A DNA stretch of 64,000 bases from Leptoclinus maculatus. Taxonomy: Eukaryota > Chordata > Actinopteri > Perciformes > Stichaeidae. Made by a program: the position numbers and the translations under genes. Position 1 is the stretch's first letter, and the number at the start of each line of letters is the position of its first letter. The stretch lies in assembly GCA_032191485.1 (NCBI GenBank), contig JAVDOI010000007.1:9422642-9486641 (forward strand), given 5' to 3'. Of the stretch, positions 16,808-29,338 are shown in pieces. The notes beneath the pieces were generated by a model. The model had not been told where the DNA came from, searched no databases, and saw only the letters and a program-made list of their open reading frames with translations.

Positions 16808-16920
16808 TCAGAAACTGCTGATCTACTGGGATTTTCACACATAACAATCTCTGGAGTTTACAGAGAATAGGCAGATTAGGCAGAGAAAATATCCGATGAG
16901 CGGTAGTTCTCTGCACGAAA
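16808..16920 (+). pseudogene. Tc1-like transposase fragment, decayed
   Basis: In one frame from 16808 the DNA reads SETADLLGFSHITISGVYRE and then continues to AEKISDER. This strongly resembles the N-terminal helix-turn-helix DNA-binding segment of Tc1/mariner transposases in fish, which recognises the transposon ends. Three in-frame TAG codons (16868, 16877, 16904) break it, and no catalytic DDE domain follows. The frame is otherwise kept without indels over about 37 codons. The fragment directly abuts a MITE end on its left. It has no residual function. Confidence 0.7.
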
Positions 16921-19900
16921 ATAGAAAATACTATAGAAACACATGTAATGCTGCTTCACAACAAGACCAGAAAAATAAGTATCTTTACGCAGCATGCAGT
17001 GTGTAGCCTGGAAGAGATCTACTGCAATCAGCGAAACTGTGTGACAAAATGCCATTTAACAGCAAGGAATCAATCAACTCATTGATTCATGAAAGGGAAC
17101 AGATCAGATTCATTTCTTAAAAAGTGAACATCTGCATCCCAGATAAGTTGATGATCAAAGAGTCAACTGACCATCATCTCCTGACCATACAGTTCACTGT
17201 GATTTGGCCAGGAGGTGTTTACTCAGGCAGCCATATCCACACCCACACATGGCACGGTCCACAGCCTGGAGCTGGTTCCTTCCAGAGACAGAGACAGACA
17301 GACAGGGTGGGCTGGATACCACCTCTACCCTTTTGGTGCTAATCACAAGGAGGAGAAACCAAAAGGGAAGGGAAGACTCACTTTCATTACAACCGCTGAA
17401 TGTACTAACACATACTGTTTCACTCACACCAGAACAATGCCACGACAATCCAAGCACAACATCTGTTCCAGTCAGAAAGCACGTCACTGCCAGAAACATG
17501 TTAAAAAATGAATAGCATAAAAGCAATGGAGTAAAGGAGAAAGAAAAGAAAAGAGACACATGAAAAGGAAAACAAGAAAGTCTGTATTTCCATTTAATAT
17601 TCAGTGTTTTTTGTGGCACACTGTTATTTTCCGTTCGGCTCTCACAGTCCTGAGTTCTGAGTCCTGGATTTTTTTTCTCTGGGGTTAAAAGAAACATTGA
17701 CATTATAAGGTGCTAATTGCCAGAAATGTAAGAGAAATTAATGAAAAGAGAAAGGATAAATTAGAATTTACCGGAATGACCGTGAATATTTACCCAGCAG
17801 GAAGTGTGTATACGATTGTGTGTGTGTGTGTGGGTCTGTGTACATTGTTTACTGTTCTTCTCGTAGAGTATCTTCATCAGAAAATGGAAAAAATAATCCT
17901 GTCAATTTTAAAACGGTTTCTTTCACAACAAAAGGTCTTGAAAATATTATTGTGAAATCTTCTAAGTTCATTAATTTCAAAATAAGTGTTTTTTGTAATG
18001 AAAGTGTAGTGGCACACTTGGGATATGGTGTTCGTATGTATAGTCTTATTCCAACAAAGAAAAAACACTAATGGAAAATTAAACAAATCAATGTGTGTAT
18101 AACATTATATAATGTATATAAAATGTATAATTATTATATAAGTGTTGAGTGTAATGATGGACAAACCAACATGGTTTTAGACGGGTTTCAAACGTCTTTT
18201 AAGTTAATGGCAGCACTAAAATAAATGTATTTCAAATAAATAAAATATGTGATCATGAGTATTCCACATTAATTTCAACTTCTTTGCGAGAAAATGTTGT
18301 TTTTGTCTTTATCGAGAGTTTGCAGAACTTTACGGGTAGCTACATTGTTTCCCCTCTAAAAGAAAGTGGGGCCTTTAAATAGGTCAGCCATGGGCAAAAC
18401 ATCCAGAAAGCTCTGAAGCAGCAGTCACAGTGAGAGACAGACCAAGCTATAGGTTTACAGAGCCTCCTCTCACACTTGGCAGGAAAAGTTACAGTAGATT
18501 AAACAAACAATTTCTTAAGGCAAGCATGTAAAAGAGGTTGTTAAAGTCAGGTAAAAGTTCCTCTGGTGTCAACCTCTTAAAGTCCTCCCATCTCCTCCTC
18601 CAGGAGTCTAATCTACAACATATGGACATAATGACTGCCAAGGACAGGGGGAAAGACGCACAAATTCTCTGCAGAAATATGCAACGTTTGGTAAATAATT
18701 GGCCTCAACTATTAATTGCGGTGCGCTGTCACGGAGATAGCATTTAGTTAATGCTAATGTTTTTGTTTTTGACCAAGTTTCACTGAAAAACACATGGCTT
18801 TTTTTTTAGGAACGGAACGGACATGTTTAAACCACTTTCAAACACAAAAAGGTTATTGTGTTTCTGATGAAAAAAATAAAACATTGAAGACTATGTTTCA
18901 CATGAACAATATCCTTTTAAGAGCACAGCTCAGAAAACTCTTCTGGTTCTGGAAAATTAGGAGAAAAAGAAGGATACAATGTAAATAAGCTTTAAATTAT
19001 GCAAATTAACCCCTCAAAAAAGAAACAATATAGAGAGGTTGCGTTGTATTCTGGTATTACATTTGTAATTACTGAATTAAATGTCACCGGTTTTAATCAT
19101 CAGATTAAATACTGATGGATTCCAAGATGTTTTCTTGATTAATATAAGAACAAACATTGTGTACAGTATTTAGTCTCAGTCTGTATGTCAGAAGCATAGT
19201 TTTCTTGAAGACAAATAAAATAGGCATTAGAATGGCAGTTAATAAAGCTTGGTCCTCTGAGGCGCTCTAGGCACTTTTCCTGTTCCTGGCTCGGTAGTCA
19301 ACTTTTAAGAGACCTGTGGTGATTCTACCCTAATCACTCCTAATGTGTGTATAGTGTGCATATACAGTTTGAGTATATGTGTGAACATGCAGCCGCAGAG
19401 TGCTTTTCAGGACACATGGAATGCCGTGAAGACACTGGCTGTGATCACAGGGATGGACCCTTGATTTGGAAGAGGCGAAAAATACTTTGGATAGTTGAAC
19501 AATTACAAGGAGCTGGGTTTGAAATTCAAGATGCATTGCCAAACTTCTGGCTGCTTTAATGAAGAATTTCTTTGGAAGCAGGAATCATATTAAAAGGAAT
19601 CAAGTGGGGAAAAAAATGAAAGGTTTAACAGAGGGGGAAAGATAAATGATGGTGGGAGTTTGGACTTGAAAAGCATAAACTAACACACCCACTCTGGCAG
19701 ATTTGTCAGGGCAGGGACCTCATTTTCTGTCCCTGGGGCGTCACGTTAGGCAGCACATGACATGTAGGTAAAGGAAAAACAGCAGTAAGTCATTTTGTTC
19801 TACTCCAAAGGACAGTTCAGGTGAACTTGACTGTAACAGAGCTATGGCTCGAGGTAACTTAGAGGCGGTTTGTGTGATTTTTTTCTCAGGGTTATGGTGG

Positions 19901-21600
19901 ATGCACATGTGGACAATGCTAGGAGCTGCATAAACAACATGAAATAGCATGAGACAGCAAGCTAGTGTATGAGACAGAGAGAGGAACCATAGGTGATATG
20001 AATGCTTAGCATAGGAAGCAAAAGCTGAAACATACAAAGATAATACAAATTGAGACCAATCATTGCTTCTGTCACCCATTGCCCCAGCTTACATAAGCGG
20101 GTCATGCCCTCTCCCTTCAAAGGCATTCTCATCTGTAGCGCTCATTATTACTCCTCGCTTCCCACTGGAGGGCCTGCTGTCATCTGCCCATTAGCCTCCG
20201 TTGACCACCATCCATCTGTGTAGCCTCCCACCAGCAGGCCATTCAGCACACTCATAAAGGTTCAGGTTCAGTTCAAAGCTTCTTTTTTTTATTTTTTTTA
20301 AATGAATATCCTTTTGTAGAAATGATGCTCTTTTTTTTGACCATGCACGTGTCATTGCCGTGGACATGGGGTCTGGAGAGGTTAAAGAAGTGTGTTTAGG
20401 TCAGTAGACATTCTGAAGATGATCATCTGTAAGGTCAGTCTCCTATCGAGGCCCAAGTGTTGCGTGAAAAAGGGTGAAAAGCTTGTTTGTAAGAGTCGAC
20501 TGACCTGCAGTAACTCTGCAGCCTAATGGAAACACGTGACAGGTCTCCTAAGAGCGAAGAAGCCATAAAGAGGGAAAAACTAAGATGAAAATGCTGCTTT
20601 GGAAAATGTGTTCCTGTAACCTGAGAGCCTGGGCGGAGAGTCATCTGGAAGCTCTGTTTACCTTTGTCTCACAGCTTTAACGTGTATGTCCTTATGTATG
20701 TGTGTGTGTGTGTGTTGCGACCCAATGCTTTCCATGTGTGCACGTGGAAGTCAACAGTGTTGTCTTGTTTTGATGAGACTAGATAGATCACCCATACATC
20801 AGGGCCAGAGAGCAGTCCTACTGCTTGGTGCTGACGCCATCCTTCACCACAAACCCCAATATCAACAAAGCAGGGACAGTAACCAAGAGAGGCTGTGCTT
20901 CTGACATTACATTTTCCACTATTTTTCCCCTTTTTCCGAAAAATCATAATTTAGCAAATAAGAGAGCAAATCCATAGCCACTTTCCTTCAGTCTGCCATT
21001 AATCTCCTAAATACTGAGGCTGGACACACTCCAACTGCTGTCCCTCTGATCCATCAAATTGAGCCTAACGAAGGGAAATTTCATGACAATAGATGAGCAG
21101 AAAAAAAAAAAATGACTTTACAATCAAACTCCCAAGCTTGGAAAATCAATTCCCTGTGTCTCCAGATCGCTTTGTCTACATTTTAAATATTGATCAGAGA
21201 AGTAAACAGCTATGGTATTGTTTGTTGATTGTATTATTTTAGACATAACAAATCTCTGAAAGTGACTGTGAGTGAAACCTTTGAAGTAAACAATGGAAAG
21301 TAATTGAATCTACATGAGGAGAAGTATATACGCTGTCGACCTTCTTATGCTTTCTTTATGGGTGCAATGTGTTGCCTGCAAGGACAGAACGTGAAGCATA
21401 TACGGTGACTGATTCCTCAGCTGGTTTAGACTAAACAAACAACAGCAATCTTGTCAATTTTGTGGTTTTAACATTAGGTTTTCCATGTTGTTGTAATTAT
21501 ATTCATCCTCTTCTGATCCCCCGCTAATCCCAGAAGTCATTCCCCTCTGGTTCATACACACCCCAGTGAAAACAAAACCTTCACTTTTTTCTGTCTCCGT

Positions 21601-21631
<31 letters not shown>

Positions 21632-23766
21632 CCCTCACTTTCCCCAGACTCATCCACATGCGGAAACAGTAGTGAGGTCGCTGCTGTGGCTAAGGGATCC
21701 TGGTCTGTGTGATGTGGAAGCTAAACGTCTACTGTTTCAGAAAATAAACATAGCAAGATTGTCCCAGAGTAACACACACTTGCCGGCAGACAGACTCATA
21801 ATATTTCCCCCCATCTGATGACAGCTGGGAGAGTTTTCCATAGTGATAACAGGAATGTTTTCACACCCCTGGACACATACAGTCTTCTCATTGTGGCCGG
21901 TTTCATTCAGAGAACCTGTTTAGGCTAAAAGGTGCATACAGTTAAGTCAAAATTAAGCAGGCTCGCCTGCTGGAGACAGTGACAGAGGATACGTCTGTCG
22001 GTCTGGCTGTGACTTTCTCTCAGTCTCTCAGAGGGACTTATCTTAGATTCCTCTTTGCTCTGTTTTAGATCAGCTTGAACTCCCCCGGATCTATCATTTG
22101 AGCCATTTCTTGACTCCAGCTTTCTCTCTGTGAACCAATAGTATCCCTAAAAAACTCTGGGCAAGCACAAACACCCTCATGCTGCAGTTGTCAAGCAAAA
22201 TGTGCAATATGCAGATGTAATATGATACACATATTCGCAGTATGTACAGCACTTGGAGTTGTGAGGAGCAGTGAGGCCAAACAAAGCTGCCAAGGCTCTG
22301 AAATTACACACACACGCGCTTTGCAATACGCAGAGACCATTCAAAACCACAGATGAATGATCGGTCTGTACATTCAACACTAAGGTGAGAAAACTCGACC
22401 TTCCGACTTCTTTTCTCAGACTCTGTCTAGGAATATCGTGTTGGCTTTGCTCACTTTTCCAGCATGAGCATGCATATCAAGTACACTCCTGTCCATAAAA
22501 ATGTAAATGCATTCTCATAAAAACACACATAAATAATCCTAAATATTCCCACAGTTGCACATCCTCTCCAAGAAGCTGTTTGAGTTGGGGCCAGCAGTGA
22601 CAGTGAGTTGCCGATCAAACAGAGTGCAGAACCTGAGGCGCTTCAGGAAGACCTGACTACGCAATGAGGACCCCTGAGGTTCAATTGGCTTCCTGTGCGT
22701 TCCTCGAGCCCCTGTCCCAGCAGGTTTAGAGCAGGTGGGAGGGTGTTGTTGCATATACACATTATTTAGTTCATTACTCCGTTCCTGACAAAGTCTCTCC
22801 TCACCAATGTCCTTCACTTTAGAACATGAGGAAACACCACGAAGCATGTCTTAAATGTAATTTAATCAGGTGTTGTCAGCAGTGTGCGTGGTTGGAGGGA
22901 AGATGCGTGGGATAATGCGGGTAAACAATTTCCATATATGATAGGAAAATTATTATTCAGAGGCCTCTGCATTCCCTAGAAGTTAAGATAAGCAAAAGAT
23001 AACTTTGAGATAACCACAGGGTCTGTCAAGGCCAAATCATTGCAAATTATAGTAGCTATGAAAGGAAACCACAGGTGTTGATGTCAAAGTGCAGTTTTTG
23101 GCTCTCAAGTCCTAAAATCCTTCTCTTCTTCTTTTATGTAACACTTGAGGGACTGATTTACAGCTGGTAGGCCAGGTTAGCGGATGTGACTGGGACTAGC
23201 TAGCTGATGGGATGGAAAAACAGCAGCGTGGCCTAAAGATCAGGATTTTCTAATCCAGTAACCACATGGTCCTGATTTAGTGATGTCCTGATTCCGGTTC
23301 CATGAAAATGTCAATACTAAAGACTTCACTTTTCTTTTCTTTTTTTTTTTGACGTTTTGAAAGCGGGATTTCACTCGATTTCCCTTATTTCGCTTATTGC
23401 AAACAATGACTAGATTCGGCCGGCTGCCATCGGGACATGCAACTGTAGAAAAGTGCGAACAGTGGAGATCGATATGCTTGGTTAAAATTAATAGTTAAAT
23501 AAGTAAATGTAAACTAATATGCAAGCTCCTGGTTAGCTCCAGTTGTATATTTACAAATGTGTTATATCCAGCCATGTTCTCCTGAAGGAGAATGTCTTTG
23601 TTTGTTTCTTACATGAATGAATGCCTGAGAGGTTTGTATTTAATAGTATATTGTTTGCATCTTGCAATAAATATTGATATGTTCTTGATCACTTTGTGTT
23701 GTGTCTATTTGCCTTTTCTGTTAAAAAACTGGGTTTTGAGGCACTGCTGGCCTTTCAATGTCATTT
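16921..23766. other. no gene seen
   Basis: The largest frame is 169 codons on the minus strand (17194-17703), overlapped by plus-strand frames and without recognisable domains. It contains the CA run at 21.6 kb and a short GT run at about 20698-20715. No transposon remnant was recognised. Confidence 0.55.
21604..21631. repeat. (CA)n microsatellite
   Basis: About 14 pure CA repeats. Confidence 0.95.
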
Positions 23767-23885
23767 ATAAATGCTTTATAAGGCATAGATAGTCCTCACT
23801 TTAGATGAGCTCACACAAAATACTTAATAAATGCTTTATAAGGCATAGATAGTCCTCACTTTAGATGAGCTCACACAAAATACTT
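23767..23885. repeat. tandem duplication, 60-bp period
   Basis: Bases 23767-23825 are repeated exactly at 23827-23885, with one intervening base. Each unit contains GCTTTATAAGGCATAGATAG. Identity of the copies means a recent duplication or a collapse/expansion in assembly. Confidence 0.95.
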
Positions 23886-24353
23886 TACTAAGGACTAGTA
23901 ACTACCTTAATAAATCATTAATTAATCATGAATTGCAGTATTAATACGCATTTATAAAGCATATATTAGCATAGTCCCTAACCATTAGTGCATATCTAAA
24001 TCATTATATATATAAATGCATGAATAATGTACATCTAAATAAGTTATTAATCATTTACTAACACTTTATAAATTATCTTATTAATCATCTACAACTCCTT
24101 AATTATTGGTTTGTAAAATATATAATACTTCATTTACAAATGGGGAATCCATCATTTATAAAGTATGAAAACACAATCATGAAACACATAATAGATGAGC
24201 TTATTAATCAAGAATAAAACATTTATAACTGTTGTTATGAACTGCATACTAATGAATTATTAATGTAGGAACAATGCTTTATAAATGATGAATTAAGTGT
24301 TTACTCATGCTTAACTAATGCTTCATAGTGTGTAGTTATTATAAAGTGCTACC
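23767..24353. mobile_element. AT-rich non-autonomous element or repeat
   Basis: The stretch is made of variations on TTTATAAA, ATTAATAA and TAATGA and ends ATAAAGTGCTACC (24341-24353). The complement of that ending, GGTAGCACTTTATAATAA, is an element end I recognise from other fish sequences. There is no open frame. The left part holds an exact 59-bp tandem duplication. The left boundary is not certain. Confidence 0.45.
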
Positions 24354-25106
24354 AAAAACTTTGTTAAATACCTTTTTGTTAGTACTATATCTACAGTGAA
24401 CACAATAGTATTCCTTCAGTGTAGACAGTCCTGCCACTAGACTGATGTCCCTGTAAAGTACTGCATGTAAAGTATGGCCACACTCTCCAATTGGCACCAC
24501 AATGAGCTCCTTTACAGCAGATCATCCAGTGTCTGTTCACTCTCAATGATGGCAGCCGAGTGCACCGACACAGTCGAGCAAAGACCTTATTGTGGAATAA
24601 ATCGCATGGTCTGAGCCGAAAGAGAAGAGTTTGCCACATTTCATTAGGTCTGATGAGGTCTGATGAAGTCATACGCTCTGAACTCCATTTTGCTTCGATA
24701 TAAAAAGACCTTCACTGCAGTACACAAGTCATCAATCATGTCCTCTCTCAGGCTGCCCCGGGGCCAAGATGCGGATACAGTCACAGACACTCACATCTAC
24801 TGAACCATATGTATACACTCAAAAGCACAAACACACTTACACACAGCAGGAGCTATGTGCATTTAGCCATTCTTCACGCCCACAATTCTTCTATTATACA
24901 CTAATGCAGCAGAGACATCACTGTGAAGCAACATTCGTCAATCAGTAAAGCCAAATGGGTTTAAACAAAAGCAGATAAAGCCTCTTCATTGTGCCATGAG
25001 CTTGAGAGAGCCAGTCAGTGTCATGTTTTTTGAGAAAGAAGAAGCCTCAGAGCCCAAAATAATCAGTGCATGCCTGACGTTGTCTAATCACTTTCTACCA
25101 GAGCAT

Positions 25107-25137
25107 GAAGAAGAAGAAGAAGTTGTTGTTGTTGTTG
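25107..25137. repeat. compound (GAA)5-(GTT)5 trinucleotide repeat
   Basis: Five GAA units switch directly to five GTT units. Confidence 0.9.
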
Positions 25138-25262
25138 GAGGGCAGACAGACAATAATACACACACACAGGGAAAAGAGGGCGTAAGAGAACAGCTAAAAG
25201 ACAAAGGAGATAAAGAAAGGATCAAGTAAAAGGCAGAGTGATAAAGTTAAAAACTTTCATGC

Positions 25263-25478
25263 AATCAATAGAAAAGTAATCAATTAATTAATTGTTTGAG
25301 TCATTTATTAAATCAATTATTTAAATAACTTAACTGTTTTATATGATCATAAATTGAATGTCCTTGAGTTTTTTGGATTGTTGGTTGGACAAAAAAGAAA
25401 TCTGAAGGCATGACCTTGTGGGGATTTGCGATTGCATTATTTTATTGACTTCAAGATCAGTCAATTTATCTGAAAAGA
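25263..25478. repeat. dispersed teleost repeat, copy 2
   Basis: AATCAATTAATTAATTG near the left end and TCCTTGAGTTTTTTGGATTG (25361-25380) parallel copy 1 at 13.0-13.3 kb. It is more diverged, and its right end is uncertain. Confidence 0.45.
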
Positions 25479-28400
25479 AATACCCACACTTTCATTCATA
25501 AGAAAGGTAATAGTTGCAGCATTTTTCGTGAGAAAAACCAGAAAAGCTGCACTACCAGAGGGGATTTAGAAATATTAATGTGGGAAAAACAAACCTCTGC
25601 TTCTTAATGAGGGCTTTAAATTGAAGTATAGTGTGGTTTAAATGTGCAGCCCATTGAGCCTATTGAGTACATGGAAAACAGCGAGGCAACTGAAGGCTTT
25701 AGCAGTCTTAAAATACAGAAGAGTGGAGAAGCCTGTCAGGCCCTTTAAAGCCCTCCACATCACTCACTCTAAGCAGTCTGTCCGCCTGCAGGAAATACCT
25801 CCTTACAGCAATCCATTTTGAGACATCCACTGGACCTGTCCATTTAATAAAGAGTCCAATCTGCAGCCAGCGCTGGACCCGCTTTCATCACAATTTGTTT
25901 CTCTCAAAGTCCCAGTAGAACTGGTAACTAGAGTTCCTCATTGTTAATAATAGCTCAGCATATGTGCCCAAGAGCAAAGATAGATCCAGTGTATTACTCC
26001 GGTTCTCTGGTTAAAGAGAACAAATGCGCCAGCATATCCAATCACCCTTTATTATGAAGTGGATGATGTGCCCTCTGTAGCACTAGAGCTTCTCAGTATG
26101 AGCATGAGCTGGATAACTTCCCAGAAACATTAAAAGAAGCTTTGCATTCCTAACCTCAGAAAAATATATTGTAGAACAAGCCCCATGCTTTTGCTGTTGT
26201 ATCAAAGAAATATCACTCCACCACCGGCTAGATTTATGGCAGATCTTTCCGATTAAAGGTCAAATTCTGCTCTTCAAACAAGCAGTCTGTATTACATCAA
26301 GTTCTGGCAAACATATCTGTATATATTACAGCCACTGATCTCACCACTATTCGTTTTACACTACTCATCGCCACCGTTGTTTTTAATATAAGTGAACTAT
26401 GTCTAAATGAGGTGGAAGTGTAGACTGGGAGAAAGGCGGTCGCTGGGAGCTTGGGGCTCTCAAGCCAAAAACCATGATCTTGTTCTTCAACCGTGGCCCA
26501 TAAACATTCGCCTGTGTTTTCATTTCCGAGAGGAAAAGCTGTTTTTAAACGGACTTTCCTCATCTTTGGCAGATATGGCCTCTTTTACAGAAACATTTGC
26601 TCCATCAAAAAGATGTATTGTTGCAAACATATATTTGTTCTTTTATTTGGGTTTAGCTTACGTTGCAGCATTGAGATGCATGTTACAAATAATTCTACAT
26701 CGCAGAGTTAAAGTCTATTTGAAAGAATGGCAATGAAAGCCCTTTCTTTTTTACCAAAAATGTTTCGAAGTACTTAGAAAAAAGAGAGCAGGTCTAAGTG
26801 CTATTACAGCGCTAATTGGGTGCTAACAATGTTCCTTGATTGTTGTTGCAGTAAACATTCTCATAAATGTCACGTAGCAGAATGGGATATACTGTATCTG
26901 TACACAAGTACCACACCTACAAGTGCCAGATTTTTCAGGTTCCTGAAAGGCTGTCAGAACACTTCTCATTTGACTTTCTATAGTAAAACAATGAGTTATT
27001 ACAGTTGATATGTAAAAAAAACAAGGAGGTTGGGGGGAGAGAGAGAGTCGATTCAAATTCCGCTCATAAAGATACAGGGGCCATGTGTGTCGAGGTGAAT
27101 ATGTTGCTGTGAGGATATGAAAGCAAATGCTTGATGCCTTGTTGTAAAACTAGCTCACTAGCTGCGATGTCGTCCATATGGCCGATTAAACTGTCATGGA
27201 AATGTTCTAATATTGTTACAGTGTTTATAAGAACAGTGGTTTTCATGAGAGAAGAAAAGGCCAAACAAGAGAAGGAGACACACATGGGGGGCAAATAAGG
27301 TTAATTCTGGTTTGGTTTGCTGCACACTTTAGAAATCAGTTCCATCATAAAGCTGGAGTCACACTACCTTTAACAGCTTCCAATTTCTGGATTAAATTGC
27401 TGGAGACAGGAGTATAATGTTGTTGCTCTTACCAAACACAGACACAGCGAGCTGAGAGGCTGGAAAATGAGTCAAAACAGTGCTTAAGTTTTGATAGCTA
27501 GCGGCTCATATTATATGATGAGAGGGTGAAGTGGGGAGAGATATGCTGGGAGAAAGCAGAGGGATCTGGAGTTGGATAAGGAAAAAACAACTGATTTGGA
27601 TCATGCATACATGTACAAAAGAGGCTCCATGAATTCATCCAAAAGAATATTAGTTGCATTTATTGAGTGTAATAGCGACACTGGCTTTGTCGATACTTGA
27701 AAAGACTATTGCAGATCAATAATAGTTACTGAAGACTCTTCCAATACCCAAGGGAGATGAGTGACGGATTAAAACCCCGGAGAGGGGTGAGAGACGGATG
27801 AGACAGTGACGCTGTGGTAGTGCTGGAAGGACAGTGCGGGGTGCCAGGGGCTTCATGCCACAGGGAGGAGAGCCAGTCTGACCAGCAGGCTCTAGAGCAT
27901 ACAGTACTCTCCCACTAACTAACCATCATCAATGTGGTAGCAATCAGCTGTGGTGCTGGAGGAAAATGGATCTGAAGGGAAAAAATCCCCTACCCCCAAC
28001 ACAAGGCCCCTATGTTTTTCCTCCTCTCCTTCCCACCTCTCCCCAAGTCGGCGGTGCCAATTTGATTGTTTGGAGAGATGAACAAACTAACATGGCTGTT
28101 CTGGGCAAAGCGACAGAGGCAGACATGCCAGTGGTCGAGACCACTGGCAAGGCACAAGACACCACAGTATCCATCCCAAACCTTTTTTTTCCTTCTGCTT
28201 CCCCTCCTTTAGAGCAGAGCCCTAAAAACCTTCTACTGGTATCAGAGCAGATATAAACACTGCTACCTCTTGTGCCATTCATGCTATACATAACTATGGT
28301 GATAAATTGAACCATTCTTACGCTAATCTATGTTTTAGTGGCTTTGCGAGGTTGTTATTCCCGCCTGGTGTCCTGCCCAAAGCCTGAGGTTTCATGTTAG

Positions 28401-29035
28401 AGTGTTGAAAACATTCAGCCAAGTCAGAAAGGTCTGACTTATGAGCGCACTAAATCAAATCTATCAGTGTTTAGGATCAAGGAATCACACTGCTGTTCAA
28501 AAACACACATTTGCCCACAAATAGACAAAGTCCGAACCAATAACTCAGTCGAAGACACATCACTGGTAAGGAAGCACATGGTAAATCATATCCACACACA
28601 CATATACAGATAAGCTAGTAATGATTATTACAGACAAGGAGGTTTACTAGTTCAGTATACATACGTAGCTTGAATAGAGTATTTCTGCAGCACAGTTTCC
28701 TCTGCAGAGCCATTAAAATGGATGGAAATAAACAGTGAGCGCTAGAGATCCTCTGCATTGGTGCTTTTCTCCTTTTGAGTGTGTGGACAGCACAGCTCTG
28801 CTATTTGTCTCTCTTTAATAACCACTAGAAAAGCACCCACAGATCCAGCTAGATGTTTTCAAAAACCAGTGAGTTATGGTTTCACCACACTGATGTCACT
28901 GTTTAATAGCATGCGTTTCGCTGAATTCTGTACTTTCCTTTAGTGCTTGAATCATCTCTTCAGTCCAACAAAACAAGGACGGATCTTCTTCTGTTAATCC
29001 TCACCGCCCTTCTGCTTTCTACGCAATCAGAGGGA

Positions 29036-29338
29036 TATTTATCGAAGTTAACTGAATCAAATTGTGGGCCAGAACTAAGATCTTGGGTAATGAATGAATA
29101 AAAAGCAGAGCAGTACAGTCAAACTATGGCTTTTCTGTCATCGTGTTTGTGTTGAGAAATACCAACCCCAACCAGACACATATGCACACTGGCCCATTTT
29201 TATTCATGAAAATTAACTTGAGCAAATTGCAGCCTAGACCTAAAATTATGAGCCACGATTAAATAAAAAGCAGAACTATATGGTTAGGCTATGGTTTGCC
29301 TGTCTGACAGTATTTGTGTGTTGACTAAGAAGCAACCA
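29036..29338. repeat. diverged direct duplication, 165-bp period
   Basis: Landmarks repeat at a constant offset: AAATTG at 29059 and 29224, AAAAGCAG at 29101 and 29266, CTATGG at 29124 and 29289. TTAACT precedes and CTGTC..TTTGTGT follows in both units. Units run approximately 29036-29160 and 29201-29338. Many substitutions but almost no indels over about 75 bp. Confidence 0.7.

Larger units (their letters stand above)
24354..29035. other. no gene seen apart from repeat copy 2
   Basis: A 24-bp near-perfect palindrome lies at 28126-28149 (arms TGCCAGTGGTC and GACCACTGGCA around GA), and a trinucleotide repeat at 25.1 kb. The 96-codon proline-rich frame at 27966-28256 is opposed by a 101-codon antisense frame and was not accepted. 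Long unique stretches (for example 25620-26130) contain no low complexity and might hold conserved non-coding DNA; this cannot be judged from one genome. Confidence 0.5.

Noticed and set aside
17194..17703. 169-codon minus-strand frame
   Set aside because: Overlapped by plus-strand frames of about 100 codons, no domain, no splice or start context of note; length is compatible with chance in 64 kb.
23767..23885. CRISPR-like or satellite array
   Set aside because: Only two units with no spacer structure, in a vertebrate genome; a simple tandem duplication explains it.
27966..28256. 96-codon proline-rich frame with plausible ATG
   Set aside because: An antisense frame of 101 codons covers the same bases; no domain; contains the 28126-28149 palindrome in mid-frame.
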